Under the pieces are notes generated by a model. That model saw nothing but the letters and a program-made list of their open reading frames with translations. It did not search any database and was not told where the DNA came from. From Bin55 sp965205545 (GTDB lineage Bacteria > Pseudomonadota > Gammaproteobacteria > Pseudomonadales > Azotimanducaceae): 64,000 nucleotides of DNA. Location of the stretch: NCBI GenBank assembly GCA_965205545.1, contig OZ242170.1, positions 744,001-808,000 of the forward strand. The letters are read 5' to 3'. Position numbers and translations under genes: made by a program. How positions within the stretch are numbered: the stretch's first letter is position 1; every line of letters begins with the position of its first letter. This document shows positions 25,126-33,942 of this stretch, in pieces.

Positions 25126-28100
25126 ATGAATCCAGCTAACCTGTGGTCGTTGGCTGTTGCCGAAATGCGATCGTGCAGACGCTTGGCACGAACGTGGGTC
25201 TTCATAGCAATTGCAGCGTTATCCAGCATAGGCACCTGGATTGCAGTCAGTTTTACCCATGCTGCCACTTCAACATCCTCCGCAGCCGCGTCTTTGCAGA
25301 GCTCTCCAATGTTTTTCGTCAGCCAAGTGAATCAGATCGTCATCGGTTGGTTTACGTTTGGGATCGTGTTCCTCGCGTTTGACATTAGAACCCGCGACCT
25401 CCGAGATCGTATAGGCGAAGTGTTGGACGCAAGGGCAATAACGAACTTGGAGTTTGCGACGGGACGACTTCTGGGCATCGTAATGCTATTGGGTTCTGCG
25501 GCAGCCATGATCGTTCTGGCCATCTTTGCAATCGGAACGATTACCACATTGACAGGTGCCTACTTTGGGGGAGCTATCGAACTAACAAGCTTCCTCGCAT
25601 TCCTAGTGTGGGACATCGTGCCGAATCTTGCTTTTTGGGGCGCGCTGACGATTTTGCTAGCAGTGCTTGTGAGATATCGCATCTTGGTGGTTTTGATCGT
25701 GGGAGTTCTTGCCCTCGTGTACTTTTGGGCCAATACGCGACTGCCGCACTTCCTCGGGTCCATTCTCTCTATGAACGTCGGCATCAATGTAATGCCTTCC
25801 GAAGTAGCTCCGGTATTTGTCACAACTGACTTGTTCCTGAATCGGATTGCGGTGCTGCTGCTTGCAGCGGGGCTTGTCTCGGCTGCTGCTGCGATCCATC
25901 CAAGATTGGACTACATAAAGAACCGACTGCTGCTTGGCGCTGGAGGAGCAGTTTGTGTTGCTTTAGGTATAGCCACTGTCGTGGTCTTAATCCAGCTCAA
26001 GCAGATGGACCAAGAACGAGTGGACCGTTGGGCATCGCTACATGCAGAATTTCAGGACCATAGCTTCACGGACGTAGAGAGAATCACCGGTGCAATCGAG
26101 ATTTTTCCTGGTCGCAAGATCAGTCTCGACCTCGTTCTCCACCTGACCTCCTCGAGCGATTCTGAGATTGACGAGTGGGTGTTCTCGTTGAATCCGGGCT
26201 ATAGGATACGAGAAGTAGCAATCAATGCTTCATCGACAGACAACTATACCTTTGAAGACGGTTTGCTGCGCCTATTCGATGTACAAGCCGAATCGCCGGA
26301 AGCCGAGCTGCGTATTGTGGCCGAAGGTGTTCCCGACCCGCTCTTTGCCTATCTCGACAGCAAGTTGGACTGGTCCGATCTCGGGGCGGAGCAGGTTCAG
26401 CTACTCAGAAGACTCGGTGTCGAGTCCTACACCTTTCATCCAAAGTTTGTAGCGTTGCTTCCAGGGATTAGCTGGCTGCCTTCAGCCGGAGGGGCATTTG
26501 GTAAATCCGCATGGGAGGTACGACCTAACGATTTTTTCAAATTGGACATTGAAGTTTCCGTGCCCAAGGGTTGGATCGTGGCAGGACCAGGCAAGCGTGA
26601 GCAGGTACCTCAAACCAATCGAGCAACGTTTCGTTTTAATCCAGATAATCCCATACCGAAATTTGCCCTGATCGGATCAAGATTCGAACGGCGCTCCCTA
26701 GAGGTCAATGGCATTGAATTCGAGCTTTTGCTCAGCAAAAAGCACGCTAAGAGTTTCCGCTTATTCGAACACGTCGGACCGGCACTAACAGAGTGGCTCC
26801 AGGAAAAAACCGAAAGTTTGTCTGAGTTGGGGCTAGAGTACCCGTTCGACACCCTGTCGGTAGTAGAGGTTCCCGTCCGTCTCCAAGTCTACGAAGGTGG
26901 CTGGCGTGCCGACAGTATCTGCACACAACCCGGCATTCAATTGATTCGAGAATCGGGGTTTCCCATTGCCCGATTTGACAATGTGTTGCAACAGGCAACT
27001 CAAAACGAAAGCGAACAGGATCGTTCGAGACGCAAGCTAGTCCTGCTCGAACGATTTTTCGAACAGGACCCCCACGGTGGAAATCTGCTGAGCAGCGTTT
27101 CGCAGAACTTGGTCAATTTCCAAACGATGCCCAAGGGCCGAGGTGCCATCGGCCTTAAGTATGTAGTCAAGGAATTGGCTACAGCGATCACGACGAGAAG
27201 CGTTCACTACTTCTCCATCTATCGACACATGAACACATTTGAAGCCTTGGGACTTGGATTTGGTTTGTCGGGAGGATTCTTTGGCGCAAGTGCCCCCTCC
27301 TACGGTGAACAAACGCGCAATGCCCATGCGAATCGAGTTTCTGTTTGGGAACATGCGTTGGCTGCATCATTGGCCGATATCAACTACGGAATGGACCCGG
27401 AGAAGGCCTATCATGTATTGCTTCTAAAAGGAGACGCAATCGCCCAATCGCTCATCAATGATGGTGGTCGAGAAGCCGTTTCTGCTTTTCTGGGCGAGCT
27501 TGTGTCTCGCTATCGAGGCAATTACTACACCAAGGATCAATTTCTGCAAACAGCGAGGGAAGTTGGCCTGGATATCGATCGATTAGTGGGAGACTGGCTT
27601 GAAAGTTCGAACCTGCCCGGATTCTTAGCGTCTAGGCCAAAATTGGAAAGGCTAAGCGACACACAAGATGGCGAATCGGTCTATCAGACGAGTTTTATCC
27701 TTCGCAACGACGAACCCGTTCCAGGAAATGTGAACGTTTTCTACAGATCAAGAAGGGCCGAAGATAGAAGTCAACAGAGCGGAGTGCTGGACACAATTCG
27801 AGTGGAAGGCAATACTTCGGTGAAAATCGCATTCAGAGATAGTTTCCCCACTGCGAGCATTTCTATCGATCCTCTACTTTCTCACAACCGCAGGGCAATC
27901 ATGTTGACGCTTCCTGACTTGGAGGACTTTCGTCCAACCGATGCCCTGGAACTTCCCCCGATCGAGCTGGTGGATTGGGAACCTCCTCATGCAGACGCGA
28001 TCATTGTTGACGACTTGGATGAGGGTTTTTCGATCATTGGAGACGAGACGGAGCCCGACAAAATAGAGATTCCTAGGCTTGTTGGCTATTTTCTTGGAGA

Positions 28101-28704
28101 AATGCAGTTGCCGACCGATACCGAACTGGATCGCGGACTACCTCCGACTGAAGCGTTTTCTTTCACTCGTTACCCGTGGTCCAGATCTATACATCCTAGA
28201 GGCTATGGTAAATACCGCTTCACATTTGCGATCAAGCAGAATAGGAACGCCGATGCTCACGCAAGCTTCAAGGCAACATTGCCGGAAGCGGGACTATGGA
28301 GTTTGGCGTATCACGTGCCTGACCCACAATTCAATCTGCGAGCACCATCACACACTCAGTTTTCCGGCAGCGTGTCGGTTAGCTTTGGCGGCCCGGTTGA
28401 AGTTCAGGGAGAATTCGAAAATTATCCCGAGGATGAATTCGAAGAAGAGATTGACGAGGAGTCCACAGAGTCCGAACAGCAGCCTACTCGAAACGTAGTT
28501 GGGGAACTTAGATTCGTCAGAGTTCAGCAGCCGACCGTAACGCAGTTGGATCTTGCCTCTACGACTACTGCAGTCAGAGGGTGGAACGAGGTTGGCCGTT
28601 TTGAAATCACCAATCCACAAAGCGAGGTTGAGGTAGTCGTTATTGACGGCACACCTGGTTCGATATTTGCGGATGCTGTCAAATGGAGCTTGGTCGAGGA
28701 CTAA
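25126..28704 (+). CDS. giant ABC-2/M1-like/golvesin fusion (copy 3)
   Basis: The 1192-residue product is the longest paralog. The start at 25126 is chosen over an in-frame GTG at 25081, because AGGAGG lies six bases before it and it aligns with the other copies (MNPANLWSLAVAEMRSCRRL). The membrane part carries VWDIVPNLAFWGALTILLA; the middle has YPFDTLSVVEVPVRLQVY and GDWLESSNLPGF and no HExxH; the end has VDDLDEGFSI and GWNEVGRFEI. A distinctive acidic insert (EEIDEESTESEQQ) interrupts the golvesin-like domain. It ends nine bases from a convergent gene. Confidence 0.82.
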   Translation: MNPANLWSLAVAEMRSCRRLARTWVFIAIAALSSIGTWIAVSFTHAATSTSSAAASLQSSPMFFVSQVNQIVIGWFTFGIVFLAFDIRTRDLRDRIGEVLDARAITNLEFATGRLLGIVMLLGSAAAMIVLAIFAIGTITTLTGAYFGGAIELTSFLAFLVWDIVPNLAFWGALTILLAVLVRYRILVVLIVGVLALVYFWANTRLPHFLGSILSMNVGINVMPSEVAPVFVTTDLFLNRIAVLLLAAGLVSAAAAIHPRLDYIKNRLLLGAGGAVCVALGIATVVVLIQLKQMDQERVDRWASLHAEFQDHSFTDVERITGAIEIFPGRKISLDLVLHLTSSSDSEIDEWVFSLNPGYRIREVAINASSTDNYTFEDGLLRLFDVQAESPEAELRIVAEGVPDPLFAYLDSKLDWSDLGAEQVQLLRRLGVESYTFHPKFVALLPGISWLPSAGGAFGKSAWEVRPNDFFKLDIEVSVPKGWIVAGPGKREQVPQTNRATFRFNPDNPIPKFALIGSRFERRSLEVNGIEFELLLSKKHAKSFRLFEHVGPALTEWLQEKTESLSELGLEYPFDTLSVVEVPVRLQVYEGGWRADSICTQPGIQLIRESGFPIARFDNVLQQATQNESEQDRSRRKLVLLERFFEQDPHGGNLLSSVSQNLVNFQTMPKGRGAIGLKYVVKELATAITTRSVHYFSIYRHMNTFEALGLGFGLSGGFFGASAPSYGEQTRNAHANRVSVWEHALAASLADINYGMDPEKAYHVLLLKGDAIAQSLINDGGREAVSAFLGELVSRYRGNYYTKDQFLQTAREVGLDIDRLVGDWLESSNLPGFLASRPKLERLSDTQDGESVYQTSFILRNDEPVPGNVNVFYRSRRAEDRSQQSGVLDTIRVEGNTSVKIAFRDSFPTASISIDPLLSHNRRAIMLTLPDLEDFRPTDALELPPIELVDWEPPHADAIIVDDLDEGFSIIGDETEPDKIEIPRLVGYFLGEMQLPTDTELDRGLPPTEAFSFTRYPWSRSIHPRGYGKYRFTFAIKQNRNADAHASFKATLPEAGLWSLAYHVPDPQFNLRAPSHTQFSGSVSVSFGGPVEVQGEFENYPEDEFEEEIDEESTESEQQPTRNVVGELRFVRVQQPTVTQLDLASTTTAVRGWNEVGRFEITNPQSEVEVVVIDGTPGSIFADAVKWSLVED

Positions 28705-28713
28705 CTCAAACTT

Positions 28714-29034
28714 CTATTCGTCTTCTACGACAACAGCCGTACCGTAAGCCAAGAGCTCTGCGGCGCCGGCCTGCATAACAGAGGTACTAAACCTAGCAGC
28801 AACAATGGCATTTGCGCCGAGTTGTTCTGCCTGCTCCTTCATGCGATCCAGGCTCTGCTCGCGACTCTCGGCTACCAGTTTCGCATATTCTCCAATCTCG
28901 CCGCCCACGATGTTTTTGAGCCCTGCAACTATGTCGTGGCCCACGTGCCGTGCACGAACGGTGTTGCCGCGAACAATTCCCAAGGTCTTCACAATGCGCT
29001 TGCCAGGAATGTCGTTGCCTGTAACTACCAGCAT
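28714..29034 (-). CDS. YbjQ/UPF0145 family protein
   Basis: The 106-residue protein begins MLVVTGNDIPGKRIVKTLG and contains GLKNIVGGEIGEYAKL and EQAEQLGANAIVAARF, which are diagnostic of the YbjQ (DUF74) heavy-metal-binding-like family. These are small pentameric cytoplasmic proteins of unclear function. The internal ATG is chosen over an in-frame start 17 codons upstream, because the family starts at this strand. It follows a small membrane protein gene on the same strand by 52 bases. Confidence 0.88.
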   Translation of the reverse strand: MLVVTGNDIPGKRIVKTLGIVRGNTVRARHVGHDIVAGLKNIVGGEIGEYAKLVAESREQSLDRMKEQAEQLGANAIVAARFSTSVMQAGAAELLAYGTAVVVEDE

Positions 29035-29086
29035 GTCATATCCTCCAATGTAGTTGACTGCCGTCTCACAACAGTCAAGAGCCAAG

Positions 29087-29332
29087 CTATGGCTGCACGT
29101 CTTTGTACTTGTCGGTCTTTGCCTCGATCACCCGCTGCCGAATTACCGAAAACAGCAGCAAGCCCATCCCCACTACGCCAAGAATTACCATGACCTTGAC
29201 CCAAATGGGTATCACAGGAGAACCCAACGCCATTACGATTAACACTACTGCCAAGAATCCATAGCCGAGTACGAGGCAAAGCAGCAATACAAATCCCAAC
29301 TGCGTCGTTGTTTTCGATACTGGGTCGGCCAT
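29087..29332 (-). CDS. small two-helix membrane protein
   Basis: The 81-residue product has two strong hydrophobic segments, about 12-37 (GFVLLLCLVLGYGFLAVVL) and 42-65, and a charged tail ending KTDKYKDVQP. There is no signal peptide or recognised family. It lies upstream of the YbjQ-family gene on the same strand, and the two may be cotranscribed. It would sit in the inner membrane. Confidence 0.6.
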   Translation of the reverse strand: MADPVSKTTTQLGFVLLLCLVLGYGFLAVVLIVMALGSPVIPIWVKVMVILGVVGMGLLLFSVIRQRVIEAKTDKYKDVQP

Positions 29333-29670
29333 GGACGTTCACGACTTCTCTAACAGTCCAAAGTATACGCACTATCAGATCCGCAACGCAATGAATTCAT
29401 GAAGTTACCAACGAATCTTCTCAAAAGATGTCGTTGTGCATGTCGATGGGACTAAACGCGAATCAAGACCAAGAGCAGCATTTCGTATGAAAGGCGCACA
29501 ATTGTGGCTCACCTTGAGATTGCATAGAAACTAGAACACAGAATTCGACCGTGTCAATTGCGCTATGTCGTCGATCGGAGCGACATCTAGCGCTCGTGCG
29601 ACTGACTCTAGTCGTCGTTCACCAAGCCTGTTGGATGAGCTGACTAGCCAATAGTGACCAGCCCAAGAAA
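29333..29670. other. intergenic stretch, nothing recognised
   Basis: The 338 bases lie between two minus-strand genes, so they contain the 3' end of one transcript and possibly the promoter of the small membrane protein. No open frame with coding character, no clear hairpin with a T-run and no repeat was found. Confidence 0.45.
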
Positions 29671-30582
29671 TCAATCGAACGCGGCAAATATCTCTTCGTT
29701 GAGTTCTGCATACACCCAGGGCTTTTGCTGAATGGACTGCAGCATAAACTCTTCCACGCCTGCATCAATGTAGTCCTTGGCTCGATCGATCACGTAGCTC
29801 GGCGATCCGATCATCAGCCACTCTCGATCTCGCCGGGCTCGTTTCGCGTGTTCCTCATCGCGAATGATCCGCATCGGCACGTGCGCAGTCATCTTTACTT
29901 CGGACGGGTCTCGCCCAACGGCTTCACAGTGTCGTTCCAGCACTTGCTTCTTGTGTCGTACCTGATCGGGACTCACACCTACCAAGTTGCATATGTCGGC
30001 ATATTTGGCACACGTCTTCAGCGTCCGTTGTTCACCGTTCCCACCCACCATGATCGGGATTTTGCGGCCGTTATGTCCTCGCGGTGCAAACGGCGCATCC
30101 TTGAGCGAGTAGTACTTGCCTTCGTAGTTGACAAGGTCAGTCGACGTGAATAGCAAATGCACAAGTTCGCAAGCTTCCTCCAATCTGTCGGATCGCTCTT
30201 TCATGCTAGGAAACTCCCAGCTGTAGGCCGCGTGCTCCCGCACGTTCCACCCGGCTCCGATGCAATACTGTGCACGTCCGAACGACATTTCATCCATGGT
30301 GGCAACCATCTTTGCCATGAGGGCGGGGTTGCGATAGGTATTGCCGCACACCAGCACTCCCAACTTCAACTTGCAGGTGACGGCAGCCGCTCCCGCCATA
30401 AGAGTCAGTCCTTCAAAAGTGGGAAACGAGTCCGATTCGACGACGTTCAAGTCGTTGTGCCATGGTGGAACAAAGTGATCGTAGAAGTATGCGCTCTCCC
30501 ATCGACCATATTCCATAGTCATGAGAACGCTTTTGATTTCGTCCCATGTAGTTTGCTGGTTATAGAGTTGTGATGAAAACAT
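29671..30582 (-). CDS. luciferase-like monooxygenase, F420/flavin type (copy 2 of 4)
   Basis: The 303-residue TIM-barrel oxidoreductase has YFYDHFVPP, LGVLVCGNTYRNPALMAKMVATMDEMSFGR in pieces typical of the family, and GAGWNVREHAAY. The sequence type is nearer to F420-dependent reductases than to LuxA. A strong AGGGAGGG ribosome-binding site lies just before the ATG. It follows the TonB receptor by about 220 bases on the same strand and could process the imported compound. Substrate unknown. Confidence 0.88.
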   Translation of the reverse strand: MFSSQLYNQQTTWDEIKSVLMTMEYGRWESAYFYDHFVPPWHNDLNVVESDSFPTFEGLTLMAGAAAVTCKLKLGVLVCGNTYRNPALMAKMVATMDEMSFGRAQYCIGAGWNVREHAAYSWEFPSMKERSDRLEEACELVHLLFTSTDLVNYEGKYYSLKDAPFAPRGHNGRKIPIMVGGNGEQRTLKTCAKYADICNLVGVSPDQVRHKKQVLERHCEAVGRDPSEVKMTAHVPMRIIRDEEHAKRARRDREWLMIGSPSYVIDRAKDYIDAGVEEFMLQSIQQKPWVYAELNEEIFAAFD

Positions 30583-30760
30583 GATCCCTCCCTTCTGAGT
30601 TCTCTCAGTTTACAGAATGCCGAATTGGGGCTCGCTACATTGAGTTGCTTTTGCTTGCCACGACAGCCCTATGTTGTGCGGCAATAAAGCACCCCCGCTT
30701 TGTAGCATCTCAACCTTCGCAAAAAAACTAGCCGCATAAGTCCCCCTCGGGCTTGACACC

Positions 30761-30788
30761 CACTACGCCAACCTCGGTAGGCGTAGTG
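30761..30788 (-). terminator. hairpin after the TonB receptor gene
   Basis: CACTACGCC at 30761-30769 pairs perfectly with GGCGTAGTG at 30780-30788 around a ten-base loop. It starts 17 bases beyond the receptor stop codon. No run of T follows on the minus strand, so it is not a textbook intrinsic terminator. It could protect the mRNA 3' end or act in attenuation before the next gene. Confidence 0.45.
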
Positions 30789-30804
30789 AATCTACTAGCT
30801 GGTT

Positions 30805-33800
30805 CTACCCTCCCGTAACACGGACATCAACGTAGTAGTAACGGCCGTAGTCCCGATGTGCATCGGAAAAGAAACCAAAGTAGCGATCAGCCAACGGGGC
30901 ACGCTCTTCCGTCACATTTCGAATACCCAGCCGAATTCTGGTCTTATTGAAGAAGTAACGAGTTGTGAAGTCGAACGACAGGTTCCAAGTCTGAAATTCG
31001 GGCACTACGTATCGAGTTCCGTCGTCGAGCGTCAAGGTATCTTGGTAGAACTCCCCTAGTCGTGTGCTTGACAGAGACGCCGCATAGGGAGACATGCTCC
31101 AGCGAACTAGCAGTGTCTCCTTGAACTCCTGGTTGCCATCTTGACCAATGAGATCTGCAAATCCACCTACAGGAATGTCTGCAGGAATTACCCCTTGTCT
31201 CTTCGCCTCGACCAATTCGGCGGAAGGCCCGCCCGGTTCTTGTTCGAACTCATTTAGTTGCGAACGAAGATACTTAACAGTGAAATCGCCCCACTCAGTC
31301 TCGAAGTCGCCATATATGCCTATGTCGAATCCATTCAGCGAGCGCGTGTCGAGATTCGCGTAGTTGTCTACGATATTGTGAATGGTTCCCGCCGGACAGA
31401 TGCCCGCGGCATTGTAGACCGCCGCCTCATCGTCGGGAACGTCGTCATCTCGATTCACGGCGGAGTTCGCCTGGAGTGTGGAACAGTCCGCGTTGCCGTG
31501 GCGTAGCCGCAGCAAGAGGTCGTACACCGTGTGGTTCTCTTCGCCAAGAAGTCCTATGGTGTCTTCCTTCACTATTGACCAATAGTCCAATGTAAACGTT
31601 ACCCATTCAACTGGTTCAAACACAACGCCAACAGAGAGATTGTCGCTGCGCTCTGACACTAAATCTTCGCTTCCTTCGGCTACTCGTTGCGTTGAATTCC
31701 TGCAATCCACGATGTCTTGTTCAGGATCGCCTCCGCGCTCTGCCGCGTATATGCAGGTCCAATCTGTTCGTGTGTTCTGACGGGCAACGATGTCCTCATT
31801 GATGGTGACCAGATTGGGCGCCCTGAACGCCTGAGACAATGAAGCTCGCAACTGCAGTTCGTCGGAAGGTCGCCAACCAATCGCAAATCGTCCAACGATG
31901 GTGTCGTCAATATCAGAGAAACTCTCGTAGCGCAATGCAATCAGAGCGTCGACTCTATTCACCACCGGAATCTGCAATTCACCAAAAAGTGCATACACAT
32001 CTCTGTCGCCACTGCTGTCCGGCGTAGGGCTCGAATTGACAACATCCGACACCAAAGGAAATGTGTCTCCCTGATAGTCAGTGAATACGATGGTGCCGTC
32101 TAGGCGCGGATCTCGATCGTCGTCGAACGATTCAGTTCGAATTTCTGCGCCTACCAGTGCACCTACAGGTCCCGCTGGCAGTTGATAGACATCGTTGTTG
32201 GAAACCTTCACGTCAACAAGAGTCAATTGCATCTCGTTATCCCGCGTTACGTCGACTAGAGCTCGCTCAATGTTGCTGTTCACACCCGCGCTAAACGGGT
32301 TGTAAGCGGCTGGTGTCGAATCGAAAAGCGCTTCAGCCATGAGCGTGTTGGATACACGATTGCGGGTGAGGTCCTCTCGTGTAGCCACGGAGTAGACTAG
32401 CGCCGCTTCCCAGTCCCAATCGTATTGAGTGCCTGAAAGCCCGGCGAGAATCCTGAAGACGTTACCGTCGTTTTCAACAATTCTGGGCACTTCGGCAAAC
32501 CGATAGAAGTCAATCTCCAATTCAAGCCCTTCGCATGGAACGTCTGGAATCAAGTCATCTGGCAATCGATTGGGAGAGCCGCAAGGACCAAACGGGTTGT
32601 AGTAGTTTTCCGGTCCGACTCGGAGTTTTACGGACGAGAATGATGCAGAAGGATGTCTCGACAATACAGATTCAGAGGAGTAGTAGAGAAACTCGCCGAA
32701 TCCTTCAATTCCGTTGTCGAAATCGTGGTTGACGAATACAAACATGCCAAGGCGATCCAATTCCGAGGACAAGTCTCTAAATTCATTCAGGTTGTAGCGG
32801 TAGGTGCCATTGCCATCGACTCCCCCGCAAGTTGTGTCGTTTAGTTGCCAGTCGCAGTCTTCATGGCCGAGTGGAAACGTCTCGAATTCGCCTGCTCTGT
32901 CGGTGATTCCTGACAACCCAAAACGAGAGACGCTACGTCGAATGTCGAATTGACCATACAGTGAGTTGGCGCTCGTGTTACGAAAGTCTGTCTCCTCACA
33001 CGTGTCACTATCGTCGGTCTTAGTACACCAAGGAGAGTCGTCCGGCAACAGATACCTCATCTCGCTGTGAGCCCAACGGGAGTCCTCACTGGAGTGGATG
33101 TTGTCGCGTGTGAGATAGTCGAACATTACCCCGACATGGGTCATTCCATCATTGAAGTAGCTGCCCCACTCGCCATTAACTTCATTCGTAAGACGACCAA
33201 CTAGGTCGTACCAGTAGGTTCGCATGCGTACCGAGTAGCCCTCGATGTCCTTCTCAAGGACAGTATTCACCACGCCTGCGACAGCATCCGCACCGTAGAC
33301 CGCTGCTGCACCGTCGCGCAGCACTTCCACTCTGTCAACTCCATAGAGCGGTATCGTGTTGGAATTGACGGTGTTTACCGGAACAAAGCTCCCACCAACC
33401 TCTTCCGTCTGATAGCTTGCCGCGTTAACCAGTCTCCGTCCATTGAGCAGGACAAGAGTGTTGCCCGTACCGAGATTCCGCAAGTTGAACGCTCCAATGT
33501 CGCCCCGCGCCGCATTGACACCACCACTGATGTTTTCCTCTTCGTTGAAGAAGTTCTGGCCCTGCTCGGGAATCATGTCCATCAATTCATCGCCCGATGA
33601 GACGCCAAGTACTTCGATGTCGTCCGCGCTGAACACGGAAACCGGAAGGATTCCGGTCACATCGGCGCCCTTGATCTGGCTACCGACAATGACGATTTCC
33701 TCCATTTCGGCATCCTGCTGATCTTCGTCCTCTTCTTCCGCGGCTTGCTGACCCAGAAGATAGCCAGGACTTGCAACAACAAAACAAACAACAAGACACG

Positions 33801-33843
33801 CAACGATGCGCGGTAGGATTCCTAACGACGATGGAAAATTCAA
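30805..33843 (-). CDS. TonB-dependent outer-membrane receptor
   Basis: The 1012-residue product has a signal peptide (to about residue 31, ending GYLLGQ) and an acidic linker. The plug domain begins around EEIVIVGSQIKG and contains the conserved LNGRRLV and VDRVEVLRDGAAAVYGADA segments. A large beta-barrel part follows (YESFSDID, LRASLSQAFRAPNLV). Such receptors import scarce compounds using TonB energy. The start is TTG at 33843, chosen because GGAGG lies seven bases upstream. It follows the secreted carboxypeptidase-lyase gene by about 100 bases, so it probably imports the products or the substrate of that enzyme. Confidence 0.95.
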   Translation of the reverse strand: MNFPSSLGILPRIVACLVVCFVVASPGYLLGQQAAEEEDEDQQDAEMEEIVIVGSQIKGADVTGILPVSVFSADDIEVLGVSSGDELMDMIPEQGQNFFNEEENISGGVNAARGDIGAFNLRNLGTGNTLVLLNGRRLVNAASYQTEEVGGSFVPVNTVNSNTIPLYGVDRVEVLRDGAAAVYGADAVAGVVNTVLEKDIEGYSVRMRTYWYDLVGRLTNEVNGEWGSYFNDGMTHVGVMFDYLTRDNIHSSEDSRWAHSEMRYLLPDDSPWCTKTDDSDTCEETDFRNTSANSLYGQFDIRRSVSRFGLSGITDRAGEFETFPLGHEDCDWQLNDTTCGGVDGNGTYRYNLNEFRDLSSELDRLGMFVFVNHDFDNGIEGFGEFLYYSSESVLSRHPSASFSSVKLRVGPENYYNPFGPCGSPNRLPDDLIPDVPCEGLELEIDFYRFAEVPRIVENDGNVFRILAGLSGTQYDWDWEAALVYSVATREDLTRNRVSNTLMAEALFDSTPAAYNPFSAGVNSNIERALVDVTRDNEMQLTLVDVKVSNNDVYQLPAGPVGALVGAEIRTESFDDDRDPRLDGTIVFTDYQGDTFPLVSDVVNSSPTPDSSGDRDVYALFGELQIPVVNRVDALIALRYESFSDIDDTIVGRFAIGWRPSDELQLRASLSQAFRAPNLVTINEDIVARQNTRTDWTCIYAAERGGDPEQDIVDCRNSTQRVAEGSEDLVSERSDNLSVGVVFEPVEWVTFTLDYWSIVKEDTIGLLGEENHTVYDLLLRLRHGNADCSTLQANSAVNRDDDVPDDEAAVYNAAGICPAGTIHNIVDNYANLDTRSLNGFDIGIYGDFETEWGDFTVKYLRSQLNEFEQEPGGPSAELVEAKRQGVIPADIPVGGFADLIGQDGNQEFKETLLVRWSMSPYAASLSSTRLGEFYQDTLTLDDGTRYVVPEFQTWNLSFDFTTRYFFNKTRIRLGIRNVTEERAPLADRYFGFFSDAHRDYGRYYYVDVRVTGG

Positions 33844-33866
33844 GTCTTCACCTCCATGGATGAATG

Positions 33867-33881
33867 AAGTGTGTCACACTT
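33867..33881. promoter_or_regulatory. 15-base palindrome upstream of the TonB receptor
   Basis: AAGTGTG-T-CACACTT is a perfect dyad in the 99-base gap between the fusion gene and the receptor start, about 24 bases upstream of the TTG. TGTG/CACA half-sites are common in bacterial operators. It could bind a repressor of the receptor gene or form a small hairpin in the leader. No regulator gene lies next to it. Confidence 0.5.
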
Positions 33882-33942
33882 GTGGCGAATAGGATCGGTA
33901 AATGCGACGGAAAAGCAAAGGTTTCAACGGCAAGACAGGTGC

